From NCBI RefSeq assembly GCF_022376445.1, contig NW_025955002.1:124001-188000 (forward strand): 64,000 nucleotides of DNA. Direction: 5' to 3'. The DNA is from Fomitopsis serialis (taxonomy: Eukaryota; Basidiomycota; Agaricomycetes; Polyporales; Fomitopsidaceae). This document shows positions 22,836 to 34,601 of the stretch, piece after piece. Numbering within the stretch: position 1 is the stretch's first letter; each line of letters begins with the position of its first letter. Under the pieces are notes generated by a model. The model was given only the letters and a program-made list of their open reading frames with translations. It ran no database searches and was not told the DNA's origin. The position numbers were made by a program, and so were the translations under genes.

Positions 22836-25800
22836 GCTTGATGTAGATGAGTCTCCAAAGGTCCATGGATCAATGGAATTCGTGGGGTCTGTGGCGAAAG
22901 TCGTAAGCGCAAAGATAGATAGAGAGCATAATCGTACATACTGTTATACATCGAGAACTGGCAGCGAAAAGCTTGGCAACCAAGATAGACTAGACTGAGA
23001 CCGCAGAGAGGTGGATGTCAGATGTGAAGAGTGTGCCAGCAGGCCTTCGAGTTCGAAGCTTATATGGTGACGGTCATAGTACTCTTCCACACTCTTGAGA
23101 AATTATGACACAGCTTGGCCATGGAACGCGTGGAGGATGACTGGCTTTGGGACTAGGACGAATTGAAGGTGAGATGAGAGCTGACCTAGACATTAAACAA
23201 ACGAAAGCACAGCATCCGAGTCAGCGGGTGATCAATGGGCTCTACTAGACTGCTATCATATAAACATCTCACCCTCGTTGCTGCGTCGCAGTTGTGGTGG
23301 TCGGAAGCCACGTGGAACGAGCGTGGCTGGATCTCCCGATCTGAAGCCACAGGCCCGGCAGCGAACTTGGTTCAATATATGCTCACCAGTACTAGTGTCT
23401 TGAAAGTAACTCATCCTGCTGGCCATGGCTACTCTTCTTTCACTCTGCCTCTTCTCTCGGGAACCCTTGTCCTGTGTTCCTTCCTCGGAAAATCTTGCGC
23501 TCTTGTTAAATGAAGCCGAAGACATCCACGTTTCCTACGCGTGGCCAGTCGCGTACGTCAAGATCCGTCTTCGCCACCTCACGCCGAGGCTATGTGGTCC
23601 ATACGCAGTCGGTCTGATTACCTCGAGTGATTTCCTCTAAAAACGTTGTCAGCGCATGTATAGGTCCCCTTCTGCGAGTCGTGCAAGTGTACGCGACTTG
23701 CAATTGGCGCCGAAGCTACTGCATCCGAATCCTGTGTGATTGACTTGACGCCACCACACGGCTGAGTCGTTGGCGCATTTGATTCGCGACTCTAAAATCG
23801 TCGCTGCAGGTGCGTTCAAGCTGTTGCGAAGAGCGGTGTTAAAGGGCGACGCGCTCGTTGTTCGGTGCCGTCACCACGCGCAGCGTCATGCAAGTGCATA
23901 CCACAATTTTCTTGCTTCCATGGTCATTTGCGGCAGCTCGCTTGTCTCGAAGTTGCCTATCTTGTGCTATACAGCGCCGCCTGAAGGCAGTGGCGCTCGG
24001 GCATTCTTGAGGAGCGTTGCTGTGTTAAACAAAGCACGCGTATTTCTTGGTGAAGGTTCGGCGCGCTCGTCATGTCGCAAATTTTCCATGAAGGCGCCTC
24101 GCTCATGGGGCGCCTCAGTTCGCTAGTGGCAAGTATCCGCTGTTTCTTAGTATGTTTTTGTGCGGACAGGATGATCAATTTTACAGACTTCGTCCGTTTG
24201 ATCGAAAGGGTCGATCTGTGCGATCATGAACTGAATGGTCCACAGTCCGCGTTGATCGACCTTTCGGTGTATGCACATGGACACTCGTGTCATACACCTG
24301 TGCCCCAATGTTGAATGTCCGTTGGAGACATCTGCTTATGGGGCGCATCAACGCTCTGACCTGATTTGTGCAGCTGACCTCACCAGGGCAACCCTGTCGA
24401 TACACCTAGTATCTGGCTGTCTGGCTGAGCATCATGTTCCATTCATGAGTGTCTGTGATGGAGCGGCATCATAATTCATCGCTCAAAGTCATATGTCAGA
24501 CTAGCAAGAAGACCTACATGGGTACAATCTGCAAATCGTATGTCCCAGTGTCGCCTTGAGCAAATTTCAGAAGTCCATGGTGCGTATCTGAGCGCCACAT
24601 ATCACGTAAAACTGCCTTGCTGATCAATGCACAGTTAGTCTAGCTACCATGTGTCCCGGCGGCGGAGCCTGCGAGGTGGTAGCGTTGCCCCTGTGGGATA
24701 GTGTCTCAGTGGATCCAGGACCTAATCACTGACGACAGAAACGCCTGGTCGGCCATCTTCCTCGACTGTGGAGCTAGCATCAAGTTCTGGTTTCTCACCG
24801 AAGTGGGGCCGGCGCAAAGGATGCATGTCCAACCGTGAAAAATCAGGTGCCGCCAGTTTCCTAACGGCGACATGGCCAACAGGACGACGGTCATTTGCGC
24901 AATAGATTCGATAGACGCAGAACGTGTGGGAGAAAGGTCTGGTGTGCTGCCCGCGCGGCTCTCGGGACTGGACTAGTTGGGTAATCAAGCTCCCGAAAGG
25001 TACGTACAACAGTGTTCTTTTCTCATTTCATACAAACATCACGTTTACAAACATTCACCGAGCCCTATTGGCATTAAGATGATGATTCTGCAAATTCCAG
25101 CTGACCTCATGTCCATTAGGCCGTCGCGGGATGCATGTTCCAGTGGTTTCCTGGCCTCGACATTTTCTAGACCCAACGTCAGGAAGGCGTGCCTATGCAT
25201 AACCAATAAGATGTACAAGGCTACCCGTTACGATCTGAGTAACGGCGACCGCATTGCTAAGTGCCGCCGGTCTGCCTTGCTGCTCATTTTTACTGCAACA
25301 TGCTTGATGCGACTTAGCCGGCAATCATGTCGCTGATGCTCGCTCGAAATGGCACGGAGCGGATATGCTTTCCTTTCTGTGTCCGTATGGGCGGCCAATT
25401 TGCCGGGGAAGATATAGAATCGGAGACGTAACCCGTGAAGCTTCATCGAATTGTCATTTTGGTCTGTACATCAACAGGCTGGCCGTCAGGCCCACGTTCC
25501 TAATCCTGTCACTCCTCGTCCATGCGTCACCTGACTATACCCCAGCACCGAGTACGGATGAATTCAAGCTGAACCTAGTCGTGCTTCCTGCACGGTAGAT
25601 CCTGCCATTCCATGATAATCAAAACCCCTCCACGTCATTCAAAGTCCAGCCTGCCTCGGGAAGCATCCTTTTATGGGATCCGTTGTCCGAGGATGATATG
25701 GACGTCTTCGATGCAGGGCGTCGCGAGAATTGTCCGAAAAGGCCCTCGGTCTTCTGCTCCAGCAATCACCTCACAACTACTTCCGGAGTCGAATCAAATC

Positions 25801-25872
25801 CGGCGGGGCTGAATGGTAGAAATACCCGTCCTGGAAGCGTACTTAACTCATCCCCTCACGCACTTCACCGCC
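22836..25872. other. No recognisable gene
   Basis: Three kilobases with only short frames. A small palindrome lies at 24091-24118 (gaggcgcc...ggcgcctc type), and a second imperfect one is centred near 24235 (cgaaagggtcgatc / gatcgacctttc). Neither has coding or tRNA character. Confidence 0.4.
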
Positions 25873-27203
25873 ATGTCGCTTTACAGTATCCTCATATCCA
25901 ACATGCTCCCCAACCACACGCCTCCATTCGACCACGACCTCCAGAACCCCGGCTCTGACTATCCATCTCTGCCGTCATATAGCGGTACAGTCTATACTAG
26001 GTTCGTATTCTCTCTGAGTGGCCTACTTCATTGCGTACCGACTCAGCTGCCAGCGACGACCTGTCCCATGTGGGATTTAGTTCGCATATTGATCCATTCG
26101 CGAGTACCGCCGGCCCTCTGCCTATCTCAGGCGCAGGCCCGTATGTCAACCCAACTTCAGCATCGACATGGACGCAAGGCCAAGGCTACCTACCTTATGG
26201 CAACGACCAGCAGACGCAGCTAGCCCCGTCTGCATCGGTGCCAGCGCATCAGTGGCAATTACCTACTGGCAGTTATCCCGCGGCGCATCAAGACGAACTT
26301 CAAGTATACGGTCAAACATTTGCTCCAGGTCACCTAATGCAGTCGTGAGTATCTGAGACGTGCACATCATTCTCCTCGAGCAAGTCTTGACCTGCGCCGG
26401 ACAGACCGAGTACTAACATGGCCTACCATGGGGTAACCAGCATGCCCGCAGTGCATAGTACAATTCCTGCGCAATACCCTACGTGAGCAAGGATAACTTT
26501 GTCCGCGAGCGACAACTGACCATGTACTGCTCTAGAGAGATTGCGATTGGTCCCTCGCACCCTGCGCAATGGGATACAACCATGATGAACTCGTCTTCTG
26601 GTGGTGCTATCGGTCTGCAGTATGTTTCTCGCGCTGTCTTGTGCGATTCAGCTGGGTCTCAAATTCTATATAGGCAGAGAACGTACCCAGGTGCCCCACA
26701 GCAAGGGTCGTACTCGAATTCCCAGACGAGTAGCCTTCACAGCTCCAGACAGCCAGCCGTCTCGGGACAACGTCGACCTTCGCCAACTCAACCCACAACC
26801 CCAGTCTCACGAAGAAGCCCAGCTGACAGTCATCGGTCCGGACATACGCCAGAACCTCGACCATCCTCATCTCGCACTCCGCGGAGCTCGTCACAGACAC
26901 CGTGCTGCTGGGGAGGCTTCTGTGGGACGTCTCTGAACACGCTCCCCATCGCGGCCATTTCACACCACCTGAAGGAGGCCCACATAGATCGACATACTGG
27001 GACGGGCGTGCGCGCGTCGTCTGTCAATGGACCAGCGGAGGTGCCCCTTGTGGTATGGAGATGTACTACGACAACGTCGGCAAGCACATCGCGGCGTCCA
27101 CCTGGGGAGCACCGCGCTCGCCTGTCCCTATTGCGACAAGACGTTCTCCAGAGGCGACTCCTTGTGTCGTCATGTCCGAGAGGCTTGCCGCCATGCATCG
27201 TAG
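25873..27203 (+). pseudogene. Multi-exon three-finger zinc-finger gene with two frame breaks
   Basis: Several exons with a Ser/Pro/Gln-rich N-terminal region precede the fingers. They include 25873-25984, 26047-26344, small exons near 26440-26490 and 26537-26624, and a large exon from about 26674. Finger 1 (CCWGGFC...HLKEAH) is in one frame, finger 2 (CQWTSGGAPC...GKHIA) in a second, and finger 3 (CPYCDKTF...HVREAC) in a third, ending with TAG at 27201-27203. Each change is a loss of one base, near 26985 and near 27094. Fingers and spacing match the genes at 21506 and 22835. The two losses make this either a young pseudogene or an intact gene with consensus errors. Small-exon boundaries are uncertain. 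Confidence 0.65.
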
Positions 27204-28905
27204 TCCTCCGCACATTGCACCAATAGGCATCGAGGAAGCGTCACGCTCGCTTCCGGATGGCCTCCATCTAGCGCCACCATAGCTAGATTGTACTCATCGC
27301 CGCGGTGGGACTTCGTATAGTAATGGCCTGTTTTGGTCAAAGTCCGGGACTTGCTCGTTGGTTGTAGTAGATAGTGTGTATACGTAGAAAGCACGTCTTC
27401 TCGACGAACTTCGTTGATAATAACTTCATGCGGCCTCCACAACTCGACTGTCGCCCATTGCGGCACGGCGTCTCATTGCCACAAGACCGTGACATGCACA
27501 GACACTGGCAGTTCATGTTGAGCAGCGCGCGAGGCCTCCACATCAGCAGAGCCACACTGAGAAACGAGGGGTGTCCGTCACTACGATGCGATAGGCCTCG
27601 GTAGACAGTGCATGCCGAGGTTTGCATGCAGAGCCAGCCAGCCTGGGAGCGCATGGGAACACCGTTGTAATCGGCCTCAGTGAATCACATGTTCTGTGTA
27701 CTATTGGTATCGCTGGCGTCTTGTGAGAAATAAGAATCGAGACCTTCCATTCCGCTCACCTTACAGATCAGCCCTTCTGCGAACTCGAGCCTCAGGCTAT
27801 AGCACTCCCGCGAGCCAAGATACCGCGACGGACGTAGACCTGGGATAATCACGGCGGGCGCTGTAGATCGCGCTAGATCGGTCATCCAGTCGCTCTTCAC
27901 GGTACCGTACCCCTCGGTCCTCCAGGTGAAGAACTTCATGGGGTGCAATATCCGCCGTGGTCGCTTCGGTTTACGTGTGTTCGCGATGGGCTCGCCTTGT
28001 ACGGGAGGTGAGCCACGGATCAGTCGAAAGTACTGCCCGTTTGGGCACTGCTCGACCGAGGTACGACGTGAGGACTAATGGAAGCCCCTCCTCCTCCTCC
28101 TCGCCTTCCGTTCTTAGCCCACTAGACGCCGTGGCCAATCGATCTCTCCTTGTAACATTGAAAGAGTTCAAGGTATGATTTATCACCGAAACATAACGAC
28201 GCTGCCTCTGCTGACGGTGAACGCGGGGCCCAAGTCTTAACACATACACTAGCCACATTCAGGAATGCAGACCGAAAGACGGTCGACATCACTATGATCT
28301 ACTAAAGGACCCTCTTCAAGTGCTTCGCGAGCAAGCAGTTCCATGATAAGTTATGGCACAAAACATACACGCTATGCATGTGGCTCGGTGCCTCCCCTTG
28401 ATCGTCTGTGTCGCATCAAGTAGCGCTCGGACCGATGGTCCAGGCAGCAATTGCCACCGATGCCAGTAGCTCGACTGCCGCGATGGACTGGATCACTGGG
28501 AAGCAGAAGAAAACTTTGTCAATTGACTTGAAGCAAGTTAATCTCGCATGTCAACCTGCTGACTGTACACGAAGCCCCCGTGCAACTGATTCTCTGCCCA
28601 CACCGCGGCTGCACCGCGGATTTACTCCAATGGGTCGCCTCGAAACGCCGGTTCGAATGACCGGGAATGGATACACACCCCACCAGGCCGCCTCATTGGA
28701 GAGATCCACAAGATGTGGTGAATGATGGCCACCAAGATCCCAAATGTGACCTCAATCTCTGTATCGAACGATCCCGCCGGTAGGGAAGCCTCCCCCATTG
28801 ATCCGAGGCTCTTGGTACTAGGTACAACAGTACTTACCGATTGCGTCGGACAGGTGACGGTCTTCATGTTTTGGACAAAGCTGCATAGGCGATGAAGTGC
28901 AGGAT
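27204..28905. other. No recognisable gene
   Basis: Short frames only; an 87-codon minus frame (27685-27948) has protein-like composition but no motif. A (ctc)n microsatellite of about 15 bases is near 28088. Confidence 0.4.
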
Positions 28906-29062
28906 CCTCCCCATCCGCCTTCGGGGGGTGGAGGGGATGATTCCGAGTACACAAATACAATGCTCATTCTCGATCCTAAGTCCTGGGTGGGGATAGGGAC
29001 ACAAAGCACACTTTGCGGTCTCGAAATTTTGTCCCTCTACCCCCCGAAGGCGGATGGGGAGG
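28906..29062. repeat. Inverted repeat, 30-base arms
   Basis: The arm at 28906-28935 and the arm at 29033-29062 are reverse complements with one mismatch in 30 bases. They are separated by 97 bases. The core is ccatccgccttcggggg. The arms are C/G-rich, the spacer is not coding. It may be a small MITE-like element or a hairpin. Confidence 0.8.
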
Positions 29063-29820
29063 AGCCTGGATAAAGTGGCGAAGTCGACGTATACAGAAAG
29101 GCCGAGGCTTCTCGTAGGCGTTCGCTGGTAGTTCAGCGTCAGACCGTCATCTTGCGAACATCTGTACCGAGATACCATTTCAGTCCTTGAGGGCACGAAT
29201 GGCGTAGCCCCAACTTACTTACCCCATATGTATAACCCGTTGAGGGCCTCTGGTCACCCGGCTGACCTTCGGAACAGTAAAGCTTTGGCAAGAGGCACCG
29301 TGACCCGCATCGCTCCCTAGGGCCGACTTAATGGCACCCCAGCCAGAAAGCTTCTTCAGGGCGTGGCAGCTGCGATACGACCCAGACCCAACAGCCTAAA
29401 TACAAGGATATGCCGACGCATCTTCGAAGCGATGAGCGGGTACAAATACGTGCAATTCGAGAAGCCCTACGCTATGTAATACTTTTGAAAAGGAATGCAC
29501 ACCGTTGCGTCACTAGTACATAGACTGTTCAGACAGGAGGTGGATCTGATAGCATCAATCACTATACACAAGGTGGCCGAGGTATGGAGATTCCTCGACG
29601 ACGCTGCGCCAGCCGACCACCTTCGAGAATACGGCAATCAAACCATGCAAGCCGAATGACGACGCGTCCATGTCTTCCTCAGGCCATTCTCCGCTAGGAA
29701 CGCCGCGATACGTTCCATAGGCGGAGCTCCGGATGCCTTGCGCCTTTGGGGTGGCGACCTCGGGACGCAGGCTGCCAGAGAGACCCTGAGTGCTCGATCG
29801 GGGATGGTCCTGGGACACCA
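29063..29820. other. No recognisable gene
   Basis: Nothing recognised apart from the 3' flank of the RBR gene on the minus strand. Confidence 0.4.
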
Positions 29821-31170
29821 CTACGCCATGCGTCTGGTGCTGGAGCGGGTATAACGACCGCGAATCACTTCGCGCCACTTAAGGTCGCTTTCTGGACGTG
29901 TGGGCTTCGGTGGTGGCGTAGGCGGGCGAGTGGCGTCGATGGGCGGAGCAAAGATTGGCTGAGCATCCAGGGTGCCGAGCTCTACTTGTTCCCACTGCGG
30001 GCAGACACATGTCTTCCACGGGCTCCCGCAGACGTAGCAGAACTGCATGGCGCAGACGCACGTCATATGATAGCATCCGCTGTGCAGTTCGATCATCTGG
30101 TCGCATGCGGGACACCGTGTCCATCCCCTTTGCGAGCGAGGTCGAGCACCTCGCGTTGGGAGCGATCGGCCTTGCAGACGTGCCGCTGGCCGGCGGTGGC
30201 AGGGCGACGGCGGACCTGCAGCTGCTGCACGTACGCGTGGAGCAAACGGCACAGTAGTAATTAATGGAGTCCAGCGAGTCCGTCCGAGGGCCCAGGAAGC
30301 GGCTGCAAGCAGGATTGAGCAGTAGACCCGGCGAACGGTGGAGAACTCTGCACACTTCTCGCGATACGTGCTCGCAAGGGCAGGCGACATATAACGCTTG
30401 AATAGCCTCTCGCGGATCGGCTGTTGACAACAGCTCGGGGGAACAGGACTCGTCATGGGTTGAAGACTCGACGAGGTGGAGCAGGCATCTACGTGGTAGT
30501 GGTGCCCACACCGTAGATGGATTTCGTTGTCGTGGATGATGGTTTGGCAGACGATGCAATCGTGTTTGGTTTTGCTATCAAAAGAATGAGCACATGACTC
30601 AACTCTGTTGAAGTGGGACACCAAGACGCACCAGATGTACGGCACGGAGCGGAGTTTATGTTTGACGCTTGAACATCTACGAGTGATTCGAGCGGCCGTA
30701 GGTGCGAGCAAGCCCGGTACTTGTCGTGAACGCCGCGCGAACCTGTGTCGAGGTTAAGGAGAAAAATCGTGCACGATAGGAATGACGACTTACCATCGAG
30801 GTAACTTCATCGGATCATTGACAGATAGTAGCGCACTAATCAGACTCGTAGGGTTTCCGCAATGTGGGTCTATAAGCACAGAGCACCGCTGAAGTTCGAT
30901 ATCGAACGCGTATAGTGAAGCAAGCTCATGATCTTCGTCACGTATCGCCGCCGAGACGCGGCTGGCTGGGTGTGGTCCGGGGGTGCGTTGGAACTTCACG
31001 TCCTCCAGACCACGCCCGGACGGGAGCGGCGCGCCAGCCACGTCGCTCTCGAACTGTTCAGCAAGCAGTCGTGCGACGAGGCCGAAGTCCTCGACGTAGT
31101 CGACCGGCGAGGGTGATGGGCGGCGGGGATCTGTTGAACGTGGGAGATGAAAGTGAGGCGTCAGCGTCAT
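29821..31170 (-). pseudogene. RBR-type (RING-IBR-RING) E3 ubiquitin ligase, frame-broken
   Basis: The first exon (31170 to about 30794) carries an N-terminal region with AIRDEDHELASLYAFDIEL. After a GTAAGT intron near 30793 the RING1-like part reads CIVCQTIIHDNEIHLRCGHH. IBR residues follow in a second frame (NPACSRFLG, YYCAVCSTRTCSSCR). A third frame holds HVCKADRSQREVLDLA, and the first frame returns with RCPACDQMIELHSGCYHMTC and FCYVCGSPWKTC for RING2. Three frame changes lie near 30333, 30200 and 30128, each a loss of one base. The Cys in HMTC is the expected thioester site of RBR ligases, which take ubiquitin from E2 before passing it to the substrate. Without the shifts the gene would look functional. 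Confidence 0.7.
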
Positions 31171-33021
31171 GTAGCGTGCAAGCGGGCGGGTGCTCGCGTT
31201 GAGGCCAGTATTATACTGACCTTATCATCGCCGTTTACACGTGTTGTCGACCGGTCAATCTGTGAAGGACGCAAGCTCCGTGCTTAATGAACTTGCACAG
31301 GCCCCGAACATGCTGTTCAGGCGCGTCAGCCCGTCGATGGTAGCCACCCACCCACCGGTGCACTTTGGTCCACCAGCTAGCAGTAACGCGTGTCGCGCAC
31401 GAGCTATGAGCAGCGAAGGATACAAGAATGAAGGTACGATGAAGAGCGACACAGAGTTACCTTCTGGACGCCTCATACAGCCACTCAAAAGCGTTGTCTG
31501 GGCGTTGAGCATCAATGTCACCGTTTCCCAGCACGGCGTGGAAATGAAACCTTCTCCGTGATGACAGGTGGCCGGTCAGCTTCGCTGACGACAACCCCTG
31601 TCTACAATTGTAGCTGTGTTAGATCGTCCAGCGTGCTATTTGGAGGTCTTGGTGGACTCCGACGTCGGAACGATCTACTAGTCAGCAAGCTGTGGTACAA
31701 CTGCGCGTTCTTACCACACGATGGTGATTGATAAGAGATGGCTATACGCCCGCATTAGAGATAGGAATGGATGATGTGCGCGTCCCGAGTTCATCATGCA
31801 AGCAAGATCACAGGAGTGGAAAACACAGGCATGTTTGATAGGTCCAAACCCGAGTCAGCGATGACTGCAGGAGAAAACGGAGGGTCGCCACAAGGTTCAT
31901 GTTGAGAAAGAGCTGGTGGATGGTGATGCCCTGGAAGTCAATCAGCTGCGTCACGACCGTGCTGCGGCGATGAAGCGGGCGAGAAAACCCGGATAAAGGA
32001 ACTGTGTTCGTTTGACCGTGTTGAGCAGCAGAACTGGAACGCAGCGAGAAGTGGGGGGATCACCTTGTCGCCTTGTCTGAGTCAAGCTCAAACACATCCT
32101 TGATTACTAGGAGTGATGACGATGTCCGCCCTCTTCCTTTGCTGCGGTCGTGCGTCCACCGAACCCGGTACGACGGTCGGTAGTCATCCGACTCATCAGA
32201 CTCTCGCAGTGCATCACTCCGTAGTGCAAGTGCATGCAGGAACCTTGATAGAAGTTATTATGTGTGTGGTTGTGATGGGAAATACGACTTACATCGCGAC
32301 TCCACTCACATTCGGGCGGGTCCAGTCCAGGTCCAGGTGGTTGTATACGATGATCAGGGATACTGACTGGTCGACGGCCGGCCAGGCCATGCCATCACGC
32401 TTCGTCCGGATGAGCATCTGGCATTCTCCCTGAGTATTATATTCAAGGGCCAGTGTACTCAAGCCAGTGGATCAACTTTAAGCACCGGCCCTCGGATTCG
32501 GACGTGCGAGGCGCGAAAACAAACGCTTGCTGCGGCGTCATGACTGCGGATCGACCGAGGATCATATAAGTATCAGACACTCAGCGTTCAGATGTTCAAC
32601 GTCCAACGCTCAACACAGACCATTTGAGACCACTCCCTCGTCCAGCACGACTTGACTCACGAACTTGTCGTGTACGGAGCTGGCATCATGGTGAGACACT
32701 CGGCTATCCTACCGCTTATCAAGAGGAGTAGGTCGTGGGGCCCCAACTTGAAGCGCATGTACCATTTCCTTCTGGTAAGTTATGTAGAATGCGAACATCC
32801 AGCTACAGACGGAAGTATCAGCGTGATCAGCGTCACACGAGGTAGTCAATTGAGCAGCCGAAGAAGACTGGCAGTACGGGTCAGCCATATAGTGTCAGCC
32901 ATGTGCCCCGGCTTTGGCCGCGCAGGGTTCTGTCTCCGCCAAGCTCAGGCTGGCACGAGTTGCGACCTTTCGCTTCCCACCACCTCGACGCCCTCGCTGC
33001 AAGCTTCAATACTCTCGCAAA
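31171..33021. other. No recognisable gene
   Basis: Short frames only. A TATA-like sequence (catataagtatc) is near 32564, about 450 bases before the GPI-protein start, and may belong to its promoter. Confidence 0.4.
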
Positions 33022-33732
33022 ATGAAGTTTTCCACCACCTTCGCGACTCTTGCAGCCATCGTCAGCGGCGCGACCGCCCAGCTCTCCATCCTGAGTCCCG
33101 GTGGATCGGACCTTTGGTGGGGTGCGTTGTCCGTCCGGTGCATTTTGCGTCTCTGACTCTGATTTTGCTCAGTCGACAACGAGGTTAACGACGTTACGTG
33201 GACCTGTCCACGTCTCCGTACCAGAACTTCACCGTTCTGTGAGTTTTTGTCCTGCCGCATCCGTTCGTGCTAACAAATCAACGACCCAGCCTCAACAGCT
33301 CGAACTCGAGCATCCTCGCGTCACCTACGCCTTCGTCGCCGAGCAGCCCAACTACCAGTGCTCCGTCGAGATCTACGCCACCCAGCTCGCAAAGTTCCCG
33401 CCTGCGACCGGCTACACCATCATTTCGCCAGCATCCTCAACAGCTCGGACGTACGTTTTTTCATAACTTGCGCGCGCGAACAGGGCTGACGCGGCTCTGC
33501 AGATCTACGCACCAGCCAGCCGTTCGAGATCAAGCCTGACAACTCGGCGTACCCCGCGTCGACGGCCACTCCGACGGGCACCGGCAGCGCGACGGCCTCG
33601 GTGAGCGGCACGTCCTCGGCGAGCGGCACGTCCTCGTCCGGCTCGAGCGGGCAGTCGAGCGGTGCTGGCGCGTTGGTCCCCATGAGCGGCCTCGCGATGC
33701 TCGGCGCCGCGCTGGGGCTCGCGATGGCTTGA
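33022..33732 (+). pseudogene. Ser/Thr-rich GPI-anchored wall protein, frame-broken
   Basis: The start MKFSTTFATLAAIVSGATAQ is a typical signal peptide. SPGGSDLWW follows, the entry to the Kre9/KNH-like Ser-Thr-rich GPI family. Introns: 33120 to about 33171, 33240 to about 33291, and about 33450-33502. Later stretches are SPYQNFTVLLN, YAFVAEQPNYQCSVEIYATQ, ASILNSSD and QPFEIKPDN. A Ser/Gly/Thr tail and a hydrophobic end (GLAMLGAALGLAMA) fit a GPI signal. Four frame changes (near 33210, 33327, 33422 and 33512) are all single-base losses. Length without them would be about 190 residues, normal for the family. The product would sit in the cell wall or plasma membrane. The clean signal and GPI ends argue that the gene is recent or intact in reality. 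Confidence 0.7.
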
Positions 33733-34601
33733 TCTCCCTGCCGGCATCTTGGACTTGGCATTGGACTCGCGGGTTGCACGTCGTCGGTTTATGTGCTTAT
33801 AGGACTCTCCCCTCCTCTTAGGACATTCGAAAGTCGTTCTCGTTGCTTAGGGCTCTCTGCTTGTACCACCCACGATCGTTATACCATACCGCTCCTTTAA
33901 CTGTCCGAATAGCTCCTTGCGTGTGATGTCCAATCCGACCCCTACGTTGAGGTGAAAGCCAAATGAAAGCGGTGAGTACTGCACCTGGCAGTCACTGGAC
34001 GTCGCGTGCGCGGCTAACATCCCTACAGCCGTTTATCGGGTGTACACTCAGGACACCCTGCATGGGACACTTCAGAGAAATCATCATTTTCTCCACGGAC
34101 AAGGCCTCGCGTCGAATGAACACATGTGGCCCATAGAGCACAAAATCATCTTTCCAAGATGCCTCTACGTCGTAGGAGAATGATGAAGAACGCTTTTCAC
34201 TTTCGAAGCCTTTTCTGCCCCAGGAAACGATGCTATCTTTACTTTACAGTCCTAGTGCTACGTGCCAGAGCAGGCCTTGGGTGTAGTTTTACCGACGTGA
34301 GTTATGATGCATATGGCCCGGACGGTCAACGTGACACTTGCGCATTCAAGTGACGATCGACTGTGCGAAACCACTGTGTTTAGCGGGCTAGGGCAAGATT
34401 ATGCACGTCCGCCAGATTATATCTTGACCGTATTCATACCTGACAGGAAAGAGCGTGACACATACAAAAGCATATACAGCAATGTACGCAGAAGCGAAAG
34501 AACAGTCCATATTCGTAGCGAAGGGAAGCGGGGGCACGATTCGTGATCAATGTTCGATGAGTAGCGTGGTTCGGGTGAGTGAATGGTGTGCTGCGGGTCG
34601 C
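33733..34601. other. No recognisable gene
   Basis: Convergent 3' flanks of the GPI-protein gene and the sedolisin gene. Nothing else seen. Confidence 0.4.
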
